A stretch of DNA of 64,000 nucleotides from Yanghanlia caeni (GCA_030733815.1 JAUZQE010000003.1:62001-126000); one strand, 5' to 3'. Positions 7,413-19,844 are shown, numbered from the stretch's first letter. Notes: generated from the sequence alone by a model not told the origin. Program-made: numbers and translations.

Positions 7413-7428
7413 GGGCATGGCGTTTGCA
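7413..7428 (+). promoter_or_regulatory. Candidate sigma-54 promoter of the glgE-treY operon
   Basis: GGGCATG-GCGT-TTGCA matches the consensus at 10 of 12 positions, including a perfect TTGCA -12 element and GG at 7414-7415. The predicted transcript start is about 7439, 53 nt before the glgE ATG. It is divergent from the matching site at 7368-7383. Confidence 0.55.
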
Positions 7429-7491
7429 GCGGGCGACGCAACCTTGGGGCCGGCGTGTGTCGTGTCCGGCCACTAACAGCGGGTCTTAATC

Positions 7492-10400
7492 ATGCAGGCA
7501 GCAGCAGTGCATTTGGTGCAGCGTCATCAGCCGACCGAGGCGTGGCGCATCCACGCCCCATTCTCCAGTTCACACACCCCGGCGTCGTCCGGCGGGCATG
7601 ATCAGCGCGACTGGGCCTCAGCGTGCCGCGATGCGGCAGCTGCGGGCTTCAATGGAATCTGGATTCCGCATGAATGGTTGGGTGCGCCGGACCCACGTTC
7701 GGCCGACTTGAATGGAGGCCATCCCTGTGTGGCGGCGTGCGTCGAACATCATTTGCGGCTGGCAGTCGATATCGATGCCTCGGCCACCCGGCAGGAGTCG
7801 TGGGTGACACTGCTGACCAGCACCTTGCAGGCATTGCCGCAGGCTTTGCCGGTGATCGTCGTGTTGCGCGGGCTGACCCACGAACCTTTCGAGGCGTGGG
7901 AGGCGTTGCTGGCCCGCTTGCGCGAATCGCGCGACGAGCTGGAGATTTCGATCTGGACGCCCGGCTGGACGCCGCAACAGTTGCGCGTTCTCGAGAACCT
8001 GGCTCCCGACGCGGTGTATTCCTCGCTGCCGTGGTGGGATGGACGCGCCGCTTGGCTGATCGAAGAATATGAGCGGCTGCGGCGGATTGCCCCGGTTGTT
8101 GCGCCGCTTACCGACCCCCGTGTGCCGCACACGTCGTCGTCGGTGGATCTGCAGCGTCGCCTGGCTGTGGCGTACGTCGCGGCAGACGGGGTGCTCACAC
8201 CCGCCCTGTGCCGCATTAAGGGCGACCTGATCTTTCCGCGGGAACGTCTGATGCATCAGGGGGTGATACGCGGTCCGCTGCGCCTGACGGGTCTGCTTTC
8301 GGCCATAACGGCGCTGTTTCGTGCCGACGAGCGCAACGGCAGGCTTCTGCTGTTGAACCCGTCCCCCTCGCAGGGTGGGGTGATGTTGCGCGCGTTGCTC
8401 GAGCGGCGGCTGCCCAATGGATTCGTGCTGGGTGACGGGGGCCAGGCCGATTTCACGCTCGAGCCGGACGGCTGGATGTTCGTGCCCGTGCAGGCGGCCG
8501 AGTACATTGTCGAGCACGGCATGACCTCGAATCAACAGCGCCGCAGCCTGAGCGCGGCCTTGCGTGCGCCGCGCATCGCCATCGAGGACGTGAGCCCCGT
8601 CGTGGACGGCGGGGCCTTTCCCGCCAAGCGCTGTCTGGGTGAGTCGATTGCGGTTCGCGCCAACATTTTCATGGATGGCCACGAGATTCTGGCGGCCGAG
8701 GTACTGTGGCGGGCGGCCAATGAATCGTCATGGAAGCGTACCGCGATGGTGTCCCTGGGCAACGATGCCTGGGAAGCGCGCATCACGCCACGCAGGCTGG
8801 GCCGTTACGTGTTCTCGATACGGGCCTGGCACGACCGCTGGGGCAGCTTTTGCGAAGCGTTGCGCAAAAAGGCCGAGGCGGGCGCCGACGTCAGCCTGGA
8901 CGTGGAAGAGGGGCGCCGCATGCTTGATGCCTGCCTTGCGAGGGTGGATCAGCCGGAAGATGCGGCCATGGCTGCCGTGCAGGCGGCCCTGACCGCGATT
9001 GGCGAACCGGCGGTATCAGACGCAGCGGGGCGGCGGCGTCGCGGACGTGCCGCCACGGTCGGACGTGTGGGGCCGGTGGAGGCGGGCAGTGCGCCCGCCA
9101 TACCGCAGGCGAGCCCGGAGCAGGTGGAGGTGCTGCTGGATGCAGAGCTGGGCCGTGCTGTGGCCAGCCTGCAGGAGCCGGCCTTTGAAACGCATACGTG
9201 CGGCGCGTATCCACTGAGCATCGAGCGCAACGAAACGGTGTTCTCGAGCTGGTATGAGCTCTTTCCCCGCTCGCAGAGTCGGGAGCCCGGGCGCCACGGC
9301 ACGCTGCTCGACGTCGTGCAGAGATTGCCGGAAATTCGTCGCATGGGTTTCGACGTTCTGTACTTTCCGCCCATTCACCCCATCGGCAGGCAGAACCGCA
9401 AGGGTCGCAACAACAGCCTGCAGGCCGGCCCGGATGATCCGGGCAGCCCGTACGCCATTGGCGCCGAAGAGGGTGGGCACGAAACCATACACCCCGAGCT
9501 GGGCACCCTGGAGGATTTTCGTGTTCTGGTCGAGGCGGCGCGTCAGCACGGCATGGAGATCGCACTGGACTTTGCGATTCAGTGCTCGCCGGATCATCCG
9601 TGGCTGCGCGAACACCCCGACTGGTTCAACTGGCGCGCCGACGGCAGCCTCAAGCATGCCGAAAACCCGCCGAAGCGCTACGAGGACATCGTGAATCCCG
9701 ATTTTTACAGCCCCCTTGCCAGTTCACCGCGGCAGGCGGCCTTGTGGCGTGCGCTGCGCGACATCGTGCTGTTCTGGGTGCAGCAGGGCGTGCGCATCTT
9801 TCGGGTCGACAACCCGCACACCAAGCCACTTCCTTTCTGGCAGTGGATGCTTCGGGAAGTGCGCGACCGGCATCCCGACACGATCTTTCTTTCCGAGGCC
9901 TTCACCCGTCCCGCAATGATGTACCGGCTGGCAAAGGTGGGCTTTTCGCAGTCGTACACCTATTTCACCTGGCGCAATACCCGGCACGAGCTCACTACCT
10001 ATATGACGGAACTGAACAGCGCCCCCGTGCGCGACTTCTTTCGCCCCAATTTTTTCGTGAACACACCCGATATCAATCCGTGGTTCCTGCAATCCTCGGG
10101 GCGGCCGGGGTTTCTGATACGCGCGGTGCTGGCCACCACGCTTTCGGGCAACTGGGGCATGTACAACGGATTCGAGCTGTGCGAGGCGCAGGCGGTGCCG
10201 GGCAAGGAGGAGTACCTCGACTCGGAGAAGTATCAGCTGCGCCACTGGGACATGGATCGTCCGGGCAACATCATTGACGAAATCACCCGGCTCAATCGTG
10301 TACGCCAGAGCCATCCGGCGCTGCAGAGTCATCTGGGCATCCGGTTCCACGAGACGGGTAACGAGCAGGTGATCTTCTATTCACGGCATAGCCAGATCGG

Positions 10401-10632
10401 CGACAGCATCGTGCTGGTGGCGGTGAGCCTTGATCCGCATGCGCCACAGGCCGCCACACTGGAGTTGCCGCGCCACGAGTGGGGGCTGCCCGACGGTGCG
10501 CCGCTGCCGTTGCACGACCTGTTCGAGGATCGCCGTTTTACGCTGCGTGGTGCCACCCACGCGATCGTGCTGACGCCGGAGCGGCCGTTCGTGCTGTGGG
10601 CGCTCGCCCCGTCTGAAGGAGTCGCGCCATGA
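7492..10632 (+). CDS. glgE: Alpha-1,4-glucan:maltose-1-phosphate maltosyltransferase, long form
   Basis: GlgE transfers maltose from maltose-1-phosphate to the non-reducing end of alpha-1,4-glucan. The GH13_3 catalytic core is in the C-terminal two thirds: '[14 protein letters not shown]' near residue 620, nucleophile Asp773 in [10 protein letters not shown] and acid/base Glu802 in LSEAFTRP. At 1046 residues it is far longer than the roughly 660-700 residues of the characterised actinobacterial enzymes; about 380 extra residues precede the usual start. That extension contains an amylase-like stretch ('[16 protein letters not shown]') without obvious catalytic residues, so it looks like a degenerate GH13-type domain. 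A basic linker ('GRRRRGRAA') follows near residue 510. First gene of a seven-gene operon, overlapping treS by 4 nt. Confidence 0.95.
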   Translation: MQAAAVHLVQRHQPTEAWRIHAPFSSSHTPASSGGHDQRDWASACRDAAAAGFNGIWIPHEWLGAPDPRSADLNGGHPCVAACVEHHLRLAVDIDASATRQESWVTLLTSTLQALPQALPVIVVLRGLTHEPFEAWEALLARLRESRDELEISIWTPGWTPQQLRVLENLAPDAVYSSLPWWDGRAAWLIEEYERLRRIAPVVAPLTDPRVPHTSSSVDLQRRLAVAYVAADGVLTPALCRIKGDLIFPRERLMHQGVIRGPLRLTGLLSAITALFRADERNGRLLLLNPSPSQGGVMLRALLERRLPNGFVLGDGGQADFTLEPDGWMFVPVQAAEYIVEHGMTSNQQRRSLSAALRAPRIAIEDVSPVVDGGAFPAKRCLGESIAVRANIFMDGHEILAAEVLWRAANESSWKRTAMVSLGNDAWEARITPRRLGRYVFSIRAWHDRWGSFCEALRKKAEAGADVSLDVEEGRRMLDACLARVDQPEDAAMAAVQAALTAIGEPAVSDAAGRRRRGRAATVGRVGPVEAGSAPAIPQASPEQVEVLLDAELGRAVASLQEPAFETHTCGAYPLSIERNETVFSSWYELFPRSQSREPGRHGTLLDVVQRLPEIRRMGFDVLYFPPIHPIGRQNRKGRNNSLQAGPDDPGSPYAIGAEEGGHETIHPELGTLEDFRVLVEAARQHGMEIALDFAIQCSPDHPWLREHPDWFNWRADGSLKHAENPPKRYEDIVNPDFYSPLASSPRQAALWRALRDIVLFWVQQGVRIFRVDNPHTKPLPFWQWMLREVRDRHPDTIFLSEAFTRPAMMYRLAKVGFSQSYTYFTWRNTRHELTTYMTELNSAPVRDFFRPNFFVNTPDINPWFLQSSGRPGFLIRAVLATTLSGNWGMYNGFELCEAQAVPGKEEYLDSEKYQLRHWDMDRPGNIIDEITRLNRVRQSHPALQSHLGIRFHETGNEQVIFYSRHSQIGDSIVLVAVSLDPHAPQAATLELPRHEWGLPDGAPLPLHDLFEDRRFTLRGATHAIVLTPERPFVLWALAPSEGVAP

Positions 10633-13600
10633 GTACGCGACCCGCGCGCACCACCCGTACACTGAATGAACCCGGCTGGTACAAGGATGCGGTGATCTAT
10701 CAGTTGCACGTCAAGTCGTTCTTCGACTCGAACAACGATGGCAAGGGCGATTTCCCGGGTCTGATAGCGCAGCTGGACTATATCGCCGGGCTGGGCGTGA
10801 ACACCGTCTGGCTGCTGCCGTTCTACCCTTCGCCGCGCCGTGACGACGGTTACGACATTGCCGAATACCGCGACGTGCACCCCGAATATGGCACGCTGGC
10901 CGACGTGCGTCGCTTCATACGCGAGGCACATGCGCGCAAGCTGCGTGTGATCACCGAACTGGTGGTCAACCACACGTCGGACCAGCACGCCTGGTTTCAG
11001 CGTGCGCGTCGCGCGCGACCCGGTTCGGTGGCCCGCAACTACTACGTGTGGTCGGACGACGATCAGCGCTATGCCGGCACCCGCATCATCTTCTGCGATA
11101 CCGAGTCATCGAACTGGACCTGGGATCCGGTGGCGGGCGCATATTACTGGCACCGCTTTTATTCACATCAACCGGATCTCAATTACGACAATCCTCGTGT
11201 ACTCAGGGAAGTCATCAATGTGATGCGCTTCTGGCTCGATATGGGTGTCGACGGCCTGCGCCTCGATGCGGTGCCCTACCTGGTGGAGCGCGAGGGCACC
11301 AACAACGAGAATTTGCCGGAAACTCACGCCGTGCTGCGCGAGATTCGTGCCGTGCTCGATCGCGATTACCCCGACCGGTTGCTGCTCGCCGAAGCCAACC
11401 AGTGGCCGGAAGACGCCCAGGAGTATTTCGGCCAGGGTGACGAATGCCACATGTGTTTCCACTTTCCGCTCATGCCGCGCATGTACATGGCCATTGCGCG
11501 CGCCGACCGTTTTCCCATCACCGACATCATGGAGCAGACGCCGGAGATTCCGGAAAGCTGCCAGTGGGCCATATTTCTGCGCAATCACGACGAACTGACG
11601 CTGGAAATGGTGACCAGCAGCGAACGTGATTATCTATGGGAAGTGTATGCAGCCGACCGGCGCGCGCGCATCAATCTGGGCATCCGGCGACGGCTTTCGC
11701 CCCTGCTTGAGCGCGACCGGCGCCGCATCGAACTGATGAAGAGTCTGCTGCTTTCGATGCCGGGCACGCCCGTCGTGTACTACGGTGACGAAATCGGCAT
11801 GGGCGACAACATTCACCTGGGTGATCGTGACGGTGTTCGCACCCCCATGCAATGGTCGCCCGACCGCAATGGCGGATTCTCGCGCGCCGACCCCGAACAG
11901 CTGAGCCTGCCCATGCTGCAGGGGCCGCTGTACGGCTTCGAGGCGGTGAACGTCGAGGCACAGCAGCGCGATCCGCATTCGCTGCTGAACTGGACGCGCC
12001 GCATGCTGGCCAAGCGGCAGCAGTCGCGCGTGTTCGGCCGTGGCACGCTGCGCTTCCTGTACCCCGGCAATCGCAAGATTCTCGCTTATCTGCGTGAATA
12101 CGAGGGCGAGGTGATCATGTGCGTGGCCAACCTGTCGAATGCATCGCAGCCGGTGGAGCTCGACCTGTCGGAAATGGCAGGGCGCGTGCCGGTCGAGCTG
12201 CTGGGCGGTACGCCATTTCCCAGCATAGGCGAGCTGCCGTACCTGCTAACGCTGCCACCTTATGGCTTTTACTGGTTCGATCTGAGTGCAAGCGCCAGCC
12301 CGCCGTCATGGCACGCCGTGTCGCCGCCGCAACTGCCGGAATTTTCGACCCTGGTGCTGCGCAAGCGGCGCGGCTACCAGATGCTGGAGCGCTCATGGCG
12401 CACGCTGAACGAACAGGTGCTGCCGCGCTATCTGTCGAACCAGCGCTGGTTCGATGCGCATGCCCGCGGCGGCCCGGCACGCGTGATGTACATGGAGCCC
12501 ATGCCGGGTCAGACGGACATCTTCCTGGCGGAGGTGGCGGATGCTGCGGACGAGACGCGCAGCTGGTTTCTGCCCCTTTCGATGCTGTGGAGCGAGACAA
12601 TTGACGGCATGCCCCTGCAGTACGCGCTGGCGCGGGTGCGACGTGGGCCGGAGGTGGGGTTCCTGTCGGAAGCCTATACCGTTACGGCGTTCGTGTTTGG
12701 TCTGCTCGACAACCTGGCGGTACGCAAGGAGTTTCCGCTCGCGCTCGGAGGAGCGCGAGCGATGGTGAAGTTCCATGGCGAGCCGGGTCTCAGGGCGCTG
12801 GAATGGACGCCGGATACCCCCGTCGAGTGGTTCCATGGCGAACAGTCCAATACGACGGTGCTGGTGGGCGATGACATCATGATCAAACTTCTGCGCCATG
12901 TGGTGCCCGGCGTGCATCCGGAAGCGGAGATGACGCGATTCCTGACCCAGGCGGGTTACGCCAACGCGCCCGAGCTTCTGGGCGAGGTGCTGCGCATCAA
13001 CGCAGACGGTACGCCGCATACGCTGGCGCTGGTGCTGCGCCGCCTGCAGAATCAGGGTGACGCGTGGGCCTGGAGCCTGGAATTCCTCAAGCGCAGCCTG
13101 GAGAGCGCGGCACTCACCGGCGAAAGCAGCGATGATTACGCCGAGGAGCTGGTGCCGTACGAGGCCGTGGCCGGCGTGATCGGCAGGCGGCTCGCGCAAA
13201 TGCACGGGGTGCTTGCAGAGTCGGGCAGCGATCCCGCCTTTGCCCCCCGCGCGGCCGATGAACGGGCTGCGCGCCGCTGGGGCGATGCCATTCGCCGCAT
13301 GCTCGATGCCGCGCTGCAGGCGGGACGGCGCAATGCGCAGCGTCTCACGCCGGAAACACGGGCCCTGCTCGAGGCCCTGGAATCACAGCGCAAGATGCTC
13401 GATGCCGAGATCGGCCGAGGGGTTCGCCTGGCGGCAGGCATGCTCATGATCCGCATTCATGGCGACCTGCATCTCGGTCAGATCCTCATTACACAGGGCG
13501 ACGTGCACATCATCGACTTCGAAGGTGAGCCGGTTCGTCCGTTGCAGGAACGGCGCGAGCTGTCGTTTCCGTGGCGCGACCTGGCCGGTTTGCTGCGTTC

Positions 13601-14006
13601 TTTCGATTATGCCGTCGCATCGTTCGACTCGCAGGTTGGCACGGGCATGCTGAACGCGGCGACCGGCGATTCGGAGTCGCTCGCCATTCCCGATACGCCC
13701 GGCCTGGCCGAGCGGCGCCACGAGCTGATCGTGCGCTTCTGCTCCACGGCCACCCGGGCGGTGCTCGCCAACTATGAGGCCGAGGTGGCCGCCTGGGCCG
13801 CGGAACACCCCGACAGCGCGCCCCTGTCGGCAACCGACACCGCCACCCGCGCACGTCTGCTTGATCTGGCACTGCTCGAGAAGGCTGCCTATGAAGTCTG
13901 TTACGAGGCGGCGCACCGCCCCGACTGGATCGGCATTCCGTTGCGTGGCCTGCATGCGGCGGTGCAGCGCCTGTTGCGCGGCGATACCTCGCGGGAGGGT
14001 GAGTGA
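10629..14006 (+). CDS. treS: Trehalose synthase / maltokinase fusion
   Basis: A 1125-residue two-enzyme protein. The N-terminal half is trehalose synthase (maltose alpha-D-glucosyltransferase), which interconverts trehalose and maltose; the GH13 triad is Asp213 (GLRLDAVPY), Glu255 ([11 protein letters not shown]) and Asp321 ([10 protein letters not shown]). The C-terminal half, from about residue 580, is a Pep2/Mak-type maltokinase with the phosphotransferase loop IHGDLHLGQ (Asp946) and metal-binding IIDFEGEP (Asp963); it makes maltose-1-phosphate from maltose and ATP. The product is the substrate of GlgE encoded just upstream, so the fusion channels trehalose into glucan. The start codon overlaps the glgE stop (ATGA), which implies translational coupling. 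Confidence 0.95.
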   Translation: MSTRPARTTRTLNEPGWYKDAVIYQLHVKSFFDSNNDGKGDFPGLIAQLDYIAGLGVNTVWLLPFYPSPRRDDGYDIAEYRDVHPEYGTLADVRRFIREAHARKLRVITELVVNHTSDQHAWFQRARRARPGSVARNYYVWSDDDQRYAGTRIIFCDTESSNWTWDPVAGAYYWHRFYSHQPDLNYDNPRVLREVINVMRFWLDMGVDGLRLDAVPYLVEREGTNNENLPETHAVLREIRAVLDRDYPDRLLLAEANQWPEDAQEYFGQGDECHMCFHFPLMPRMYMAIARADRFPITDIMEQTPEIPESCQWAIFLRNHDELTLEMVTSSERDYLWEVYAADRRARINLGIRRRLSPLLERDRRRIELMKSLLLSMPGTPVVYYGDEIGMGDNIHLGDRDGVRTPMQWSPDRNGGFSRADPEQLSLPMLQGPLYGFEAVNVEAQQRDPHSLLNWTRRMLAKRQQSRVFGRGTLRFLYPGNRKILAYLREYEGEVIMCVANLSNASQPVELDLSEMAGRVPVELLGGTPFPSIGELPYLLTLPPYGFYWFDLSASASPPSWHAVSPPQLPEFSTLVLRKRRGYQMLERSWRTLNEQVLPRYLSNQRWFDAHARGGPARVMYMEPMPGQTDIFLAEVADAADETRSWFLPLSMLWSETIDGMPLQYALARVRRGPEVGFLSEAYTVTAFVFGLLDNLAVRKEFPLALGGARAMVKFHGEPGLRALEWTPDTPVEWFHGEQSNTTVLVGDDIMIKLLRHVVPGVHPEAEMTRFLTQAGYANAPELLGEVLRINADGTPHTLALVLRRLQNQGDAWAWSLEFLKRSLESAALTGESSDDYAEELVPYEAVAGVIGRRLAQMHGVLAESGSDPAFAPRAADERAARRWGDAIRRMLDAALQAGRRNAQRLTPETRALLEALESQRKMLDAEIGRGVRLAAGMLMIRIHGDLHLGQILITQGDVHIIDFEGEPVRPLQERRELSFPWRDLAGLLRSFDYAVASFDSQVGTGMLNAATGDSESLAIPDTPGLAERRHELIVRFCSTATRAVLANYEAEVAAWAAEHPDSAPLSATDTATRARLLDLALLEKAAYEVCYEAAHRPDWIGIPLRGLHAAVQRLLRGDTSREGE

Positions 14007-15919
14007 TGGCCCACACTCCGCTGTTAGGTGAGCTCGATCTTCACCTTCTTGCGCAGGGGCGCCACTGGAATCTGGCCGATTGTCTCGGAGCGCATTTCTG
14101 CGAGCATGAAGGACGCCAGGGTGTGCGGTTTGCGGTGTGGGCCCCCAACGCGAGCCGTGTGTCCGTGGTGGGGGATTTCAACGGCTGGGACACCGGGCGC
14201 GACATCATGTACTTGCGTCGCGAGTGCGGGGTGTGGGAGTGTTTCGTGAGCGACGTTGCCGCAGGAGCGCGCTACAAGTATGCGGTGTTCGATGCCGGTG
14301 GCCACCTGCTGCCGTTGAAGGCCGACCCGGTTGCGCGTTGCACCGAAGCGCCGCCGGCCACCGCTTCGGTCGTGTGCGAAAACGCCCCGTTCAGCTGGAC
14401 GGACGGCGAATGGATGCATGAGCGCAAGAGCCGCCAGGCGCACGACGCGCCCCTCTCGATCTATGAAGCGCATTTTGGCTCATGGCGCCGGCCCTCTGAC
14501 GGGGCTCAACCACAATGGGACACAACAGGCGCCGAGCTGATCCGCTACGTGGCGGACATGGGCTACACCCACATCGAGCTGCTGCCGGTCACCGAGCATC
14601 CCTTTGGCGGTTCGTGGGGATATCAGCCACTGGGCCTGTTCGCCCCCACCGCGCGTCATGGCACTCCCACGCAGTTTGCCGCATTCGTCGATGCGTGCCA
14701 TGCGGCGGGGCTCGGCGTGATTCTCGACTGGGTGCCCGCCCATTTCCCGACAGATGCCCACGGTCTTGCGCGGTTCGACGGCACAGCGCTGTACGAACAC
14801 CTGGATCCCCGCCAGGGCTTTCACCCGGACTGGAACACGCTGATCTACAACTACGGGCGCAACGAGGTGCGCAATCTGCTGCTGGCCAGCGCCCTGGAAT
14901 GGACGCGCCGGTATCACGTTGACGGCTTGCGGGTGGATGCCGTGGCATCGATGCTGTACCTGGATTACAGCCGTGAGGCCGGCCAGTGGCGGCCGAATGC
15001 CTATGGCGGACGCGAGAACCTCGAGGCTGTGGCCTTTCTGCGCGACCTGAATGCGCTGCTGGCGGAACAGGCGCCCGGCGCCATGGTGGTGGCCGAGGAA
15101 TCCACCGCGTGGCCCGGCGTGACGGCGCCAGTGCACGCGGGCGGGTTGGGGTTCCAGTTCAAGTGGAACATGGGGTGGATGCACGACACCCTGCGCTACA
15201 TGGGCCACGACCCCATACACCGGCGCTGGCATCACCACGACATGACGTTCGGCATGGTGTACGCGCACACGGAACATTTCGTGCTGCCGCTTTCCCACGA
15301 CGAGGTGGTGCACGGCAAGGGGTCACTTTTCGGGCGTATGCCCGGTGACGACTGGCGCCGGTTTGCAAACCTGCGGGCGTACTTCGGTTTCATGTGGGGG
15401 CACCCCGGCAAGAAGCTGCTGTTCATGGGGGGCGATATTGCGCAGCGCAGTGAATGGGATCACGACGGTGAAGTGGATTGGGCGGCGCTGGCCGCGCCGG
15501 GGCATGCCGGCGTGCAGGCGCTGGTGCGTGATCTGAACCGCGTGTACCGTCAGCATCCGGCGCTGCATGCCGGAGATGTCGATGTTCACGGTTTTGCATG
15601 GGTGATCGGCGACGACATCGACAACAGCGTTTTCGCATTCCTGCGGCGACACGAAGACGACTGCGTGCTTGTCGTGTGCAACATGACGCCCGTGCCGCGC
15701 CACGGATACTGCGTCGGCGTACCGTTGCCGGGCGTCTGGAACGAAATTCTCAATAGCGACGCCCGGGCCTATGGCGGTTCGGGCATGGGCAACTGCGGTG
15801 CCGTGCAGGCACGTGAACAGGCTTCGCATGGCCACCCCTGCAGCCTGAGTCTCGTGCTGCCGCCCCTTGCCACCATCATGCTCACTCCCGCCAGCGGGAA
15901 GCAGGGAGACGCGCAATGA
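14006..15919 (+). CDS. glgB: 1,4-alpha-glucan branching enzyme
   Basis: GlgB cuts alpha-1,4 chains and reattaches them by alpha-1,6 links. The protein is 637 residues with one N-terminal CBM48 domain ('[20 protein letters not shown]'), so it is the short form that lacks the extra N1 module of the roughly 730-residue E. coli type. The catalytic nucleophile is Asp311 ([15 protein letters not shown]), the acid/base is Glu364 ([10 protein letters not shown]), and the third acid is in [15 protein letters not shown] 14003 and ATG 14006 are adjacent possible starts; both overlap the treS stop codon. It branches the linear glucan that GlgE extends. The next gene overlaps by 4 nt. Confidence 0.95.
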   Translation: MAHTPLLGELDLHLLAQGRHWNLADCLGAHFCEHEGRQGVRFAVWAPNASRVSVVGDFNGWDTGRDIMYLRRECGVWECFVSDVAAGARYKYAVFDAGGHLLPLKADPVARCTEAPPATASVVCENAPFSWTDGEWMHERKSRQAHDAPLSIYEAHFGSWRRPSDGAQPQWDTTGAELIRYVADMGYTHIELLPVTEHPFGGSWGYQPLGLFAPTARHGTPTQFAAFVDACHAAGLGVILDWVPAHFPTDAHGLARFDGTALYEHLDPRQGFHPDWNTLIYNYGRNEVRNLLLASALEWTRRYHVDGLRVDAVASMLYLDYSREAGQWRPNAYGGRENLEAVAFLRDLNALLAEQAPGAMVVAEESTAWPGVTAPVHAGGLGFQFKWNMGWMHDTLRYMGHDPIHRRWHHHDMTFGMVYAHTEHFVLPLSHDEVVHGKGSLFGRMPGDDWRRFANLRAYFGFMWGHPGKKLLFMGGDIAQRSEWDHDGEVDWAALAAPGHAGVQALVRDLNRVYRQHPALHAGDVDVHGFAWVIGDDIDNSVFAFLRRHEDDCVLVVCNMTPVPRHGYCVGVPLPGVWNEILNSDARAYGGSGMGNCGAVQAREQASHGHPCSLSLVLPPLATIMLTPASGKQGDAQ

Positions 15920-18042
15920 GCAAAAGTGTTTTCCGGGTGCAGGCACTGGAGCCCGGCAGGCCGTGGCCACTGGGCGCAACCTTCGACGGATCGGGGGTGA
16001 ACTTTGCGGTGTTCTCGGCGCATGCCTCGAAGGTCGAGCTGTGCCTGTTCGATGCAGACGGGCGTCGCGAGCGACGCCGCTACGCCCTGCCGGAATGCAC
16101 CGATGAGGTGTGGCATGGGTACCTGCCCGAGGCAGAACCGGGCCTTGTGTACGGGTACCGGGCGCATGGTCCGTACGACCCCCGGCGCGGCCACCGCTTC
16201 AACCCGGCCAAGCTGCTGCTCGACCCGTATGCGCGGCAGCTGCGCGGCGCATTGCAGTGGAACGACGCCGTGTTCGGGTATCGCGTACGCCATTCCAAGG
16301 CCGACCTGTCGATGGACCGGCGCGATTCCGCGCCCTACGTACCCAAGGGTGTGGTGACCCACGAAATGTTCGACTGGGGGCGGGCGGGCCGCCCCGACAC
16401 GCCCTGGGCGCAAACCGTCATTTATGAAGCGCATGTCAGGGGGGTGACCATGCTGCGCGATGGTCTGCCCGGGCCGCTGCGCGGCACTTGCAGTGCGCTG
16501 CGCGATCCGCGCTTCATCGATCACCTGCGTCATCTGGGCGTCACCACGATCGAGCTTCTGCCCATGCATGCCTTCGTGCAGGATCATTTTCTGGTGGAGC
16601 GTGGCCTTCGCAATTATTGGGGATACAACTCGCTGGCGTACTTCGCACCCGAGCCGGCGTATCTGTATGGCGACAACCCGAACGACCTGCGTCGCACCAT
16701 ACGCCACCTGCAGGCCGAAGGCTTCGAGGTCATGCTGGACGTCGTTTACAACCACACGGCCGAAGGCAATGAACTGGGGCCCACCCTTTCGTGGCGGGGG
16801 CTCGACAATGCCAGTTACTACCGTCTGCTGCCGGGCGAAGAGCGCTACTACATCAACGATACGGGCTGCGGCAATACGGTCAATCTGTCGCACCCGCGCG
16901 TGCTGCAGATGGTCCTCGATTCGTTGCGGTACTGGGCCGAGAGTTACCGCATCGACGGGTTCCGGTTCGACCTTGGCGTGACACTGGGGCGCGAGGGGAC
17001 GGGCTACGATCCGGGCTCGGGCTTCTTCGATGCGATCTTGCAGGACCCGGTGCTGTCGCGGCTCAAGCTCGTTTCCGAGCCCTGGGATATCGGCCCGGAT
17101 GGCTATCAGCTGGGCAATCATCCGCCGCGTTTTGCCGAATGGAACGACCGCTTTCGCGACTCGATACGGCGTTTCTGGAAAGGCGAACCGGGCTTGCGGC
17201 CCGAGCTGGCGGCACGTCTGGCCGGGTCGCCCGATCTGTTCGACCGCCGGTTCCGCCGGCCCTGGGCGTCGGTGAATTACCTGGCCTCGCACGACGGTTT
17301 CACGGGCTATGACGTCGTGTGCTACGAACACAAGCACAACGAGGCCAATGGCGACGACAACGCCGATGGCCACTCCGAGAATTTCTCACGCAACTGGGGG
17401 GCCGAGGGCCCGTCGCGCGACCGTCATGTCAATGCCCTGCGTGAGCGGGTGTTGCGTTCCATGCTGGCCAGCGTCTTCTTCGCAAACGGCACGCCCATGC
17501 TGCTGGCCGGCGACGAACTGGGCAATTCGCAGCACGGCAACAACAACGCCTATTGCCAGGACAACGAAATCTCATGGATCGACTGGCGTCAGCTCGACAT
17601 GCCGACGGGCCGCGAGCTGGCGCAGTTCGTCGCCCGGCTTGCCGCCTTGCGGCGCGACCACCCCTCGCTGCGGCTCGACCGATTCCTCGATAACGCGGCG
17701 CAGGTTGCCCCGGGCGTGGAACGGCTGCAATGGTACGACCTCGATGGCTCGGTCATGAGCGGCGAAGCGTGGGAGTTCGGCGAAGGCAGGGTGCTGGGTC
17801 TGCGCCGGGCCTGCGTGCGGCCCGATGGCGACATCGAACTCTCACTGGTGCTGGTCAACGGTGGCGAGGGCGATATCGACTTTCACCTGCCCGAGGCGCC
17901 ATGCCCCTGGCAACGCGTGCTGGACACGGCGCACGCGGCAGCCGCCGATGCGCCGGCTGCACACCGTGTCAAGGTGTGCGCGCATTCGCTGGTGCTGTTG
18001 CTGGGGCACATTGCGGCGCAGCAGGCGGAGGACGCGACATGA
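15916..18042 (+). CDS. glgX: Glycogen debranching enzyme
   Basis: GlgX hydrolyses alpha-1,6 branches of glycogen, releasing short linear maltodextrins. The 708-residue protein begins with a CBM48-like domain ('[20 protein letters not shown]') and has the GH13_11 core: nucleophile Asp352 ([13 protein letters not shown]), acid/base Glu388 ([14 protein letters not shown]) and the third acid in [12 protein letters not shown]. The length is normal for the family. Released chains can feed TreY/TreZ or MalQ, encoded next in the same operon. Both ends overlap the neighbours by 4 nt (ATGA). Confidence 0.95.
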   Translation: MSKSVFRVQALEPGRPWPLGATFDGSGVNFAVFSAHASKVELCLFDADGRRERRRYALPECTDEVWHGYLPEAEPGLVYGYRAHGPYDPRRGHRFNPAKLLLDPYARQLRGALQWNDAVFGYRVRHSKADLSMDRRDSAPYVPKGVVTHEMFDWGRAGRPDTPWAQTVIYEAHVRGVTMLRDGLPGPLRGTCSALRDPRFIDHLRHLGVTTIELLPMHAFVQDHFLVERGLRNYWGYNSLAYFAPEPAYLYGDNPNDLRRTIRHLQAEGFEVMLDVVYNHTAEGNELGPTLSWRGLDNASYYRLLPGEERYYINDTGCGNTVNLSHPRVLQMVLDSLRYWAESYRIDGFRFDLGVTLGREGTGYDPGSGFFDAILQDPVLSRLKLVSEPWDIGPDGYQLGNHPPRFAEWNDRFRDSIRRFWKGEPGLRPELAARLAGSPDLFDRRFRRPWASVNYLASHDGFTGYDVVCYEHKHNEANGDDNADGHSENFSRNWGAEGPSRDRHVNALRERVLRSMLASVFFANGTPMLLAGDELGNSQHGNNNAYCQDNEISWIDWRQLDMPTGRELAQFVARLAALRRDHPSLRLDRFLDNAAQVAPGVERLQWYDLDGSVMSGEAWEFGEGRVLGLRRACVRPDGDIELSLVLVNGGEGDIDFHLPEAPCPWQRVLDTAHAAAADAPAAHRVKVCAHSLVLLLGHIAAQQAEDAT

Positions 18043-19844
18043 GTGCTTTCACGACCTATACCCACGGCGCACAGGTGCTGAACGACGGCACGGTGTACTT
18101 TCGCCTGTGGGCGCCGGCCAGCGAGCGTGTGACCCTGCATGTGGGTGAGCAGGCGCTGCCGATGCGTCGGGCGGGCGAAGGCTGGTTCGAACTGACGCAT
18201 CGGTGCCCGGCGGGGGGGGTCTATTGCTACGAGCCCGAGGGGGTTGGAAGGGTGCCCGATCCGGCCTCGCGCCAGCAGGCGGATGATGTGGCCGGGCCCA
18301 GCGTGGTCCTGGATCATGCCGGCTACGTCTGGCGCAACGAGGGCTGGCGGGGCCGGCCCTGGCACGAGGCGGTGTTCTATGAGGCCCATGCGGGTCTGCT
18401 GGGCGGCTTCGACGGGCTGCGGGCCCGCCTGCCGGAACTGGCCGGGCTGGGCATCACGGCGCTCGAGCTCATGCCGGTGGCCGATTTCGCCGGGCCCCGC
18501 AACTGGGGTTACGACGGGGTGCTGCCCTATGCGCCCGACCGCGCGTACGGCACGCCCGAGGCATTGAAGGCGCTGGTGGATGCCGCACATGGTCTGGAAA
18601 TGATGGTGTTTCTCGACGTCGTGTACAACCACTTCGGCCCGGTCGGAAATTTTTTGCCCCGCTATGCCCCGCAATTTTTTCGCGATGACGTCAAGACGCC
18701 GTGGGGGCCGGCCATCGATTTTCGCCGTGAACCGGTTCGCCGCTTCTTTGCCGAGAATGCCCTGTACTGGCTGAAGGAGTACCGTTTCGACGGGCTGCGC
18801 TTCGACGCCGTGCATGCCATTGTCGACAAGGAGGAATGGCTCGGCGAGCTGGCGGTGCAGTTGCGCGCCGCGCTGCCCCTCGAGCGTTGCGTGCATCTCG
18901 TTCTGGAAAACGACGACAACACCGCGTCGCTGCTGCGGCATGGCTATGACGGCCAGTGGAACGACGACATGCACCACGTCGTGCATCATCTGCTGACGGG
19001 CGAAGCCCATGGTTACTACGGTGCCTATGCACAGCGCCCCACCGAGAAGCTCGCGCGCGGCCTGGCTCAGGGGTTCATTTACCAGGGTGAACCCAGCCCG
19101 GCGCATGACGGCCGCGCCCGGGGTGAACCGTCGTCCATGCTGCCGCCCACGGCGTTTGTCTTCTTCCTGCAGAATCACGATCAGGTCGGCAACCGGGCCC
19201 ACGGTGATCGCTTGAAGACGCTGTGCCGTGCGCGGCCCGATGCACTTCGGGCCGCCGTTGCGCTGCAGCTGCTGTGCCCCGCCATTCCGCTCATTTTCAT
19301 GGGGGAAGAACAGGGCGCCGAGACGCCGTTCCTCTATTTCACCAGCTTTTCCGATCCCGAATTTGCGGCTGCGGTGGCGCAAGGGCGCCGCGCCGAGTTT
19401 GCTGCGTTCCATGCCGACGAACCGGGCCGTATTCCCGACCCCAACGCGCAGGAAACCTGGAATGCAAGCCTGCTGCCGCCAATCGACGAGGCGGCCCGGC
19501 AGTGGCAGGCGTGGTATGCGCAGTTGCTCGCATTACGGCGGCAGTACCTGTGGCCGGGGCTCAAGGGGTGCAGCGCGCAAGACGTGCACGTGGTGCAGGA
19601 AGCCTGTGTGATCGCCCGCTGGAGACTCGCCAATGGCGACCGTCTCACGCTGGCATGCAACCTGTCGGATAGCCGGGCAGAAGTTCCTGTGAACGCACTG
19701 AATGCCCAAGACACCGTGTTTTATGAAAGCGTCAGCGGTGCGGCGGCGTCAATCCGGTCGGGCGGGCTGCCGGCCTGCTGCACGGTCGCCAGCGTGCTGG
19801 CGGCGTCGGAGGTTCCGGCCGACGACCTGGAAGAAGCACCATGA
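18039..19844 (+). CDS. treZ: Malto-oligosyltrehalose trehalohydrolase
   Basis: TreZ releases free trehalose from maltooligosyltrehalose made by TreY. The 601-residue protein has the family layout: an N-terminal E-set domain ('GTVYFRLWAPASERVTLH'), then the GH13_10 barrel with Asp256 (GLRFDAVHAI), Glu290 (LVLENDDNTA) and the third acid in FLQNHDQVGNRA. The reading frame is open about 300 nt upstream inside glgX, but ATG 18039 overlaps the glgX stop in the same ATGA arrangement as every other junction here, and the N-terminal domain begins there. Unusually, treZ and treY are separated by malQ. Confidence 0.94.
   Translation: MSAFTTYTHGAQVLNDGTVYFRLWAPASERVTLHVGEQALPMRRAGEGWFELTHRCPAGGVYCYEPEGVGRVPDPASRQQADDVAGPSVVLDHAGYVWRNEGWRGRPWHEAVFYEAHAGLLGGFDGLRARLPELAGLGITALELMPVADFAGPRNWGYDGVLPYAPDRAYGTPEALKALVDAAHGLEMMVFLDVVYNHFGPVGNFLPRYAPQFFRDDVKTPWGPAIDFRREPVRRFFAENALYWLKEYRFDGLRFDAVHAIVDKEEWLGELAVQLRAALPLERCVHLVLENDDNTASLLRHGYDGQWNDDMHHVVHHLLTGEAHGYYGAYAQRPTEKLARGLAQGFIYQGEPSPAHDGRARGEPSSMLPPTAFVFFLQNHDQVGNRAHGDRLKTLCRARPDALRAAVALQLLCPAIPLIFMGEEQGAETPFLYFTSFSDPEFAAAVAQGRRAEFAAFHADEPGRIPDPNAQETWNASLLPPIDEAARQWQAWYAQLLALRRQYLWPGLKGCSAQDVHVVQEACVIARWRLANGDRLTLACNLSDSRAEVPVNALNAQDTVFYESVSGAAASIRSGGLPACCTVASVLAASEVPADDLEEAP

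Noticed and set aside
7410-7425. An alternative -24 element (TGGCAC at 7400-7405) upstream of glgE
   Set aside because: The -12 position opposite it reads ATGGG and not TTGC; the overlapping match at 7413-7428 is better.
15769-17373. Long minus-strand frame opposite glgB and glgX, with similar ones at 21772-23775 and 17883-19412
   Set aside because: Antisense frames of GH13 genes with high GC third positions; no recognisable protein and no start signals.
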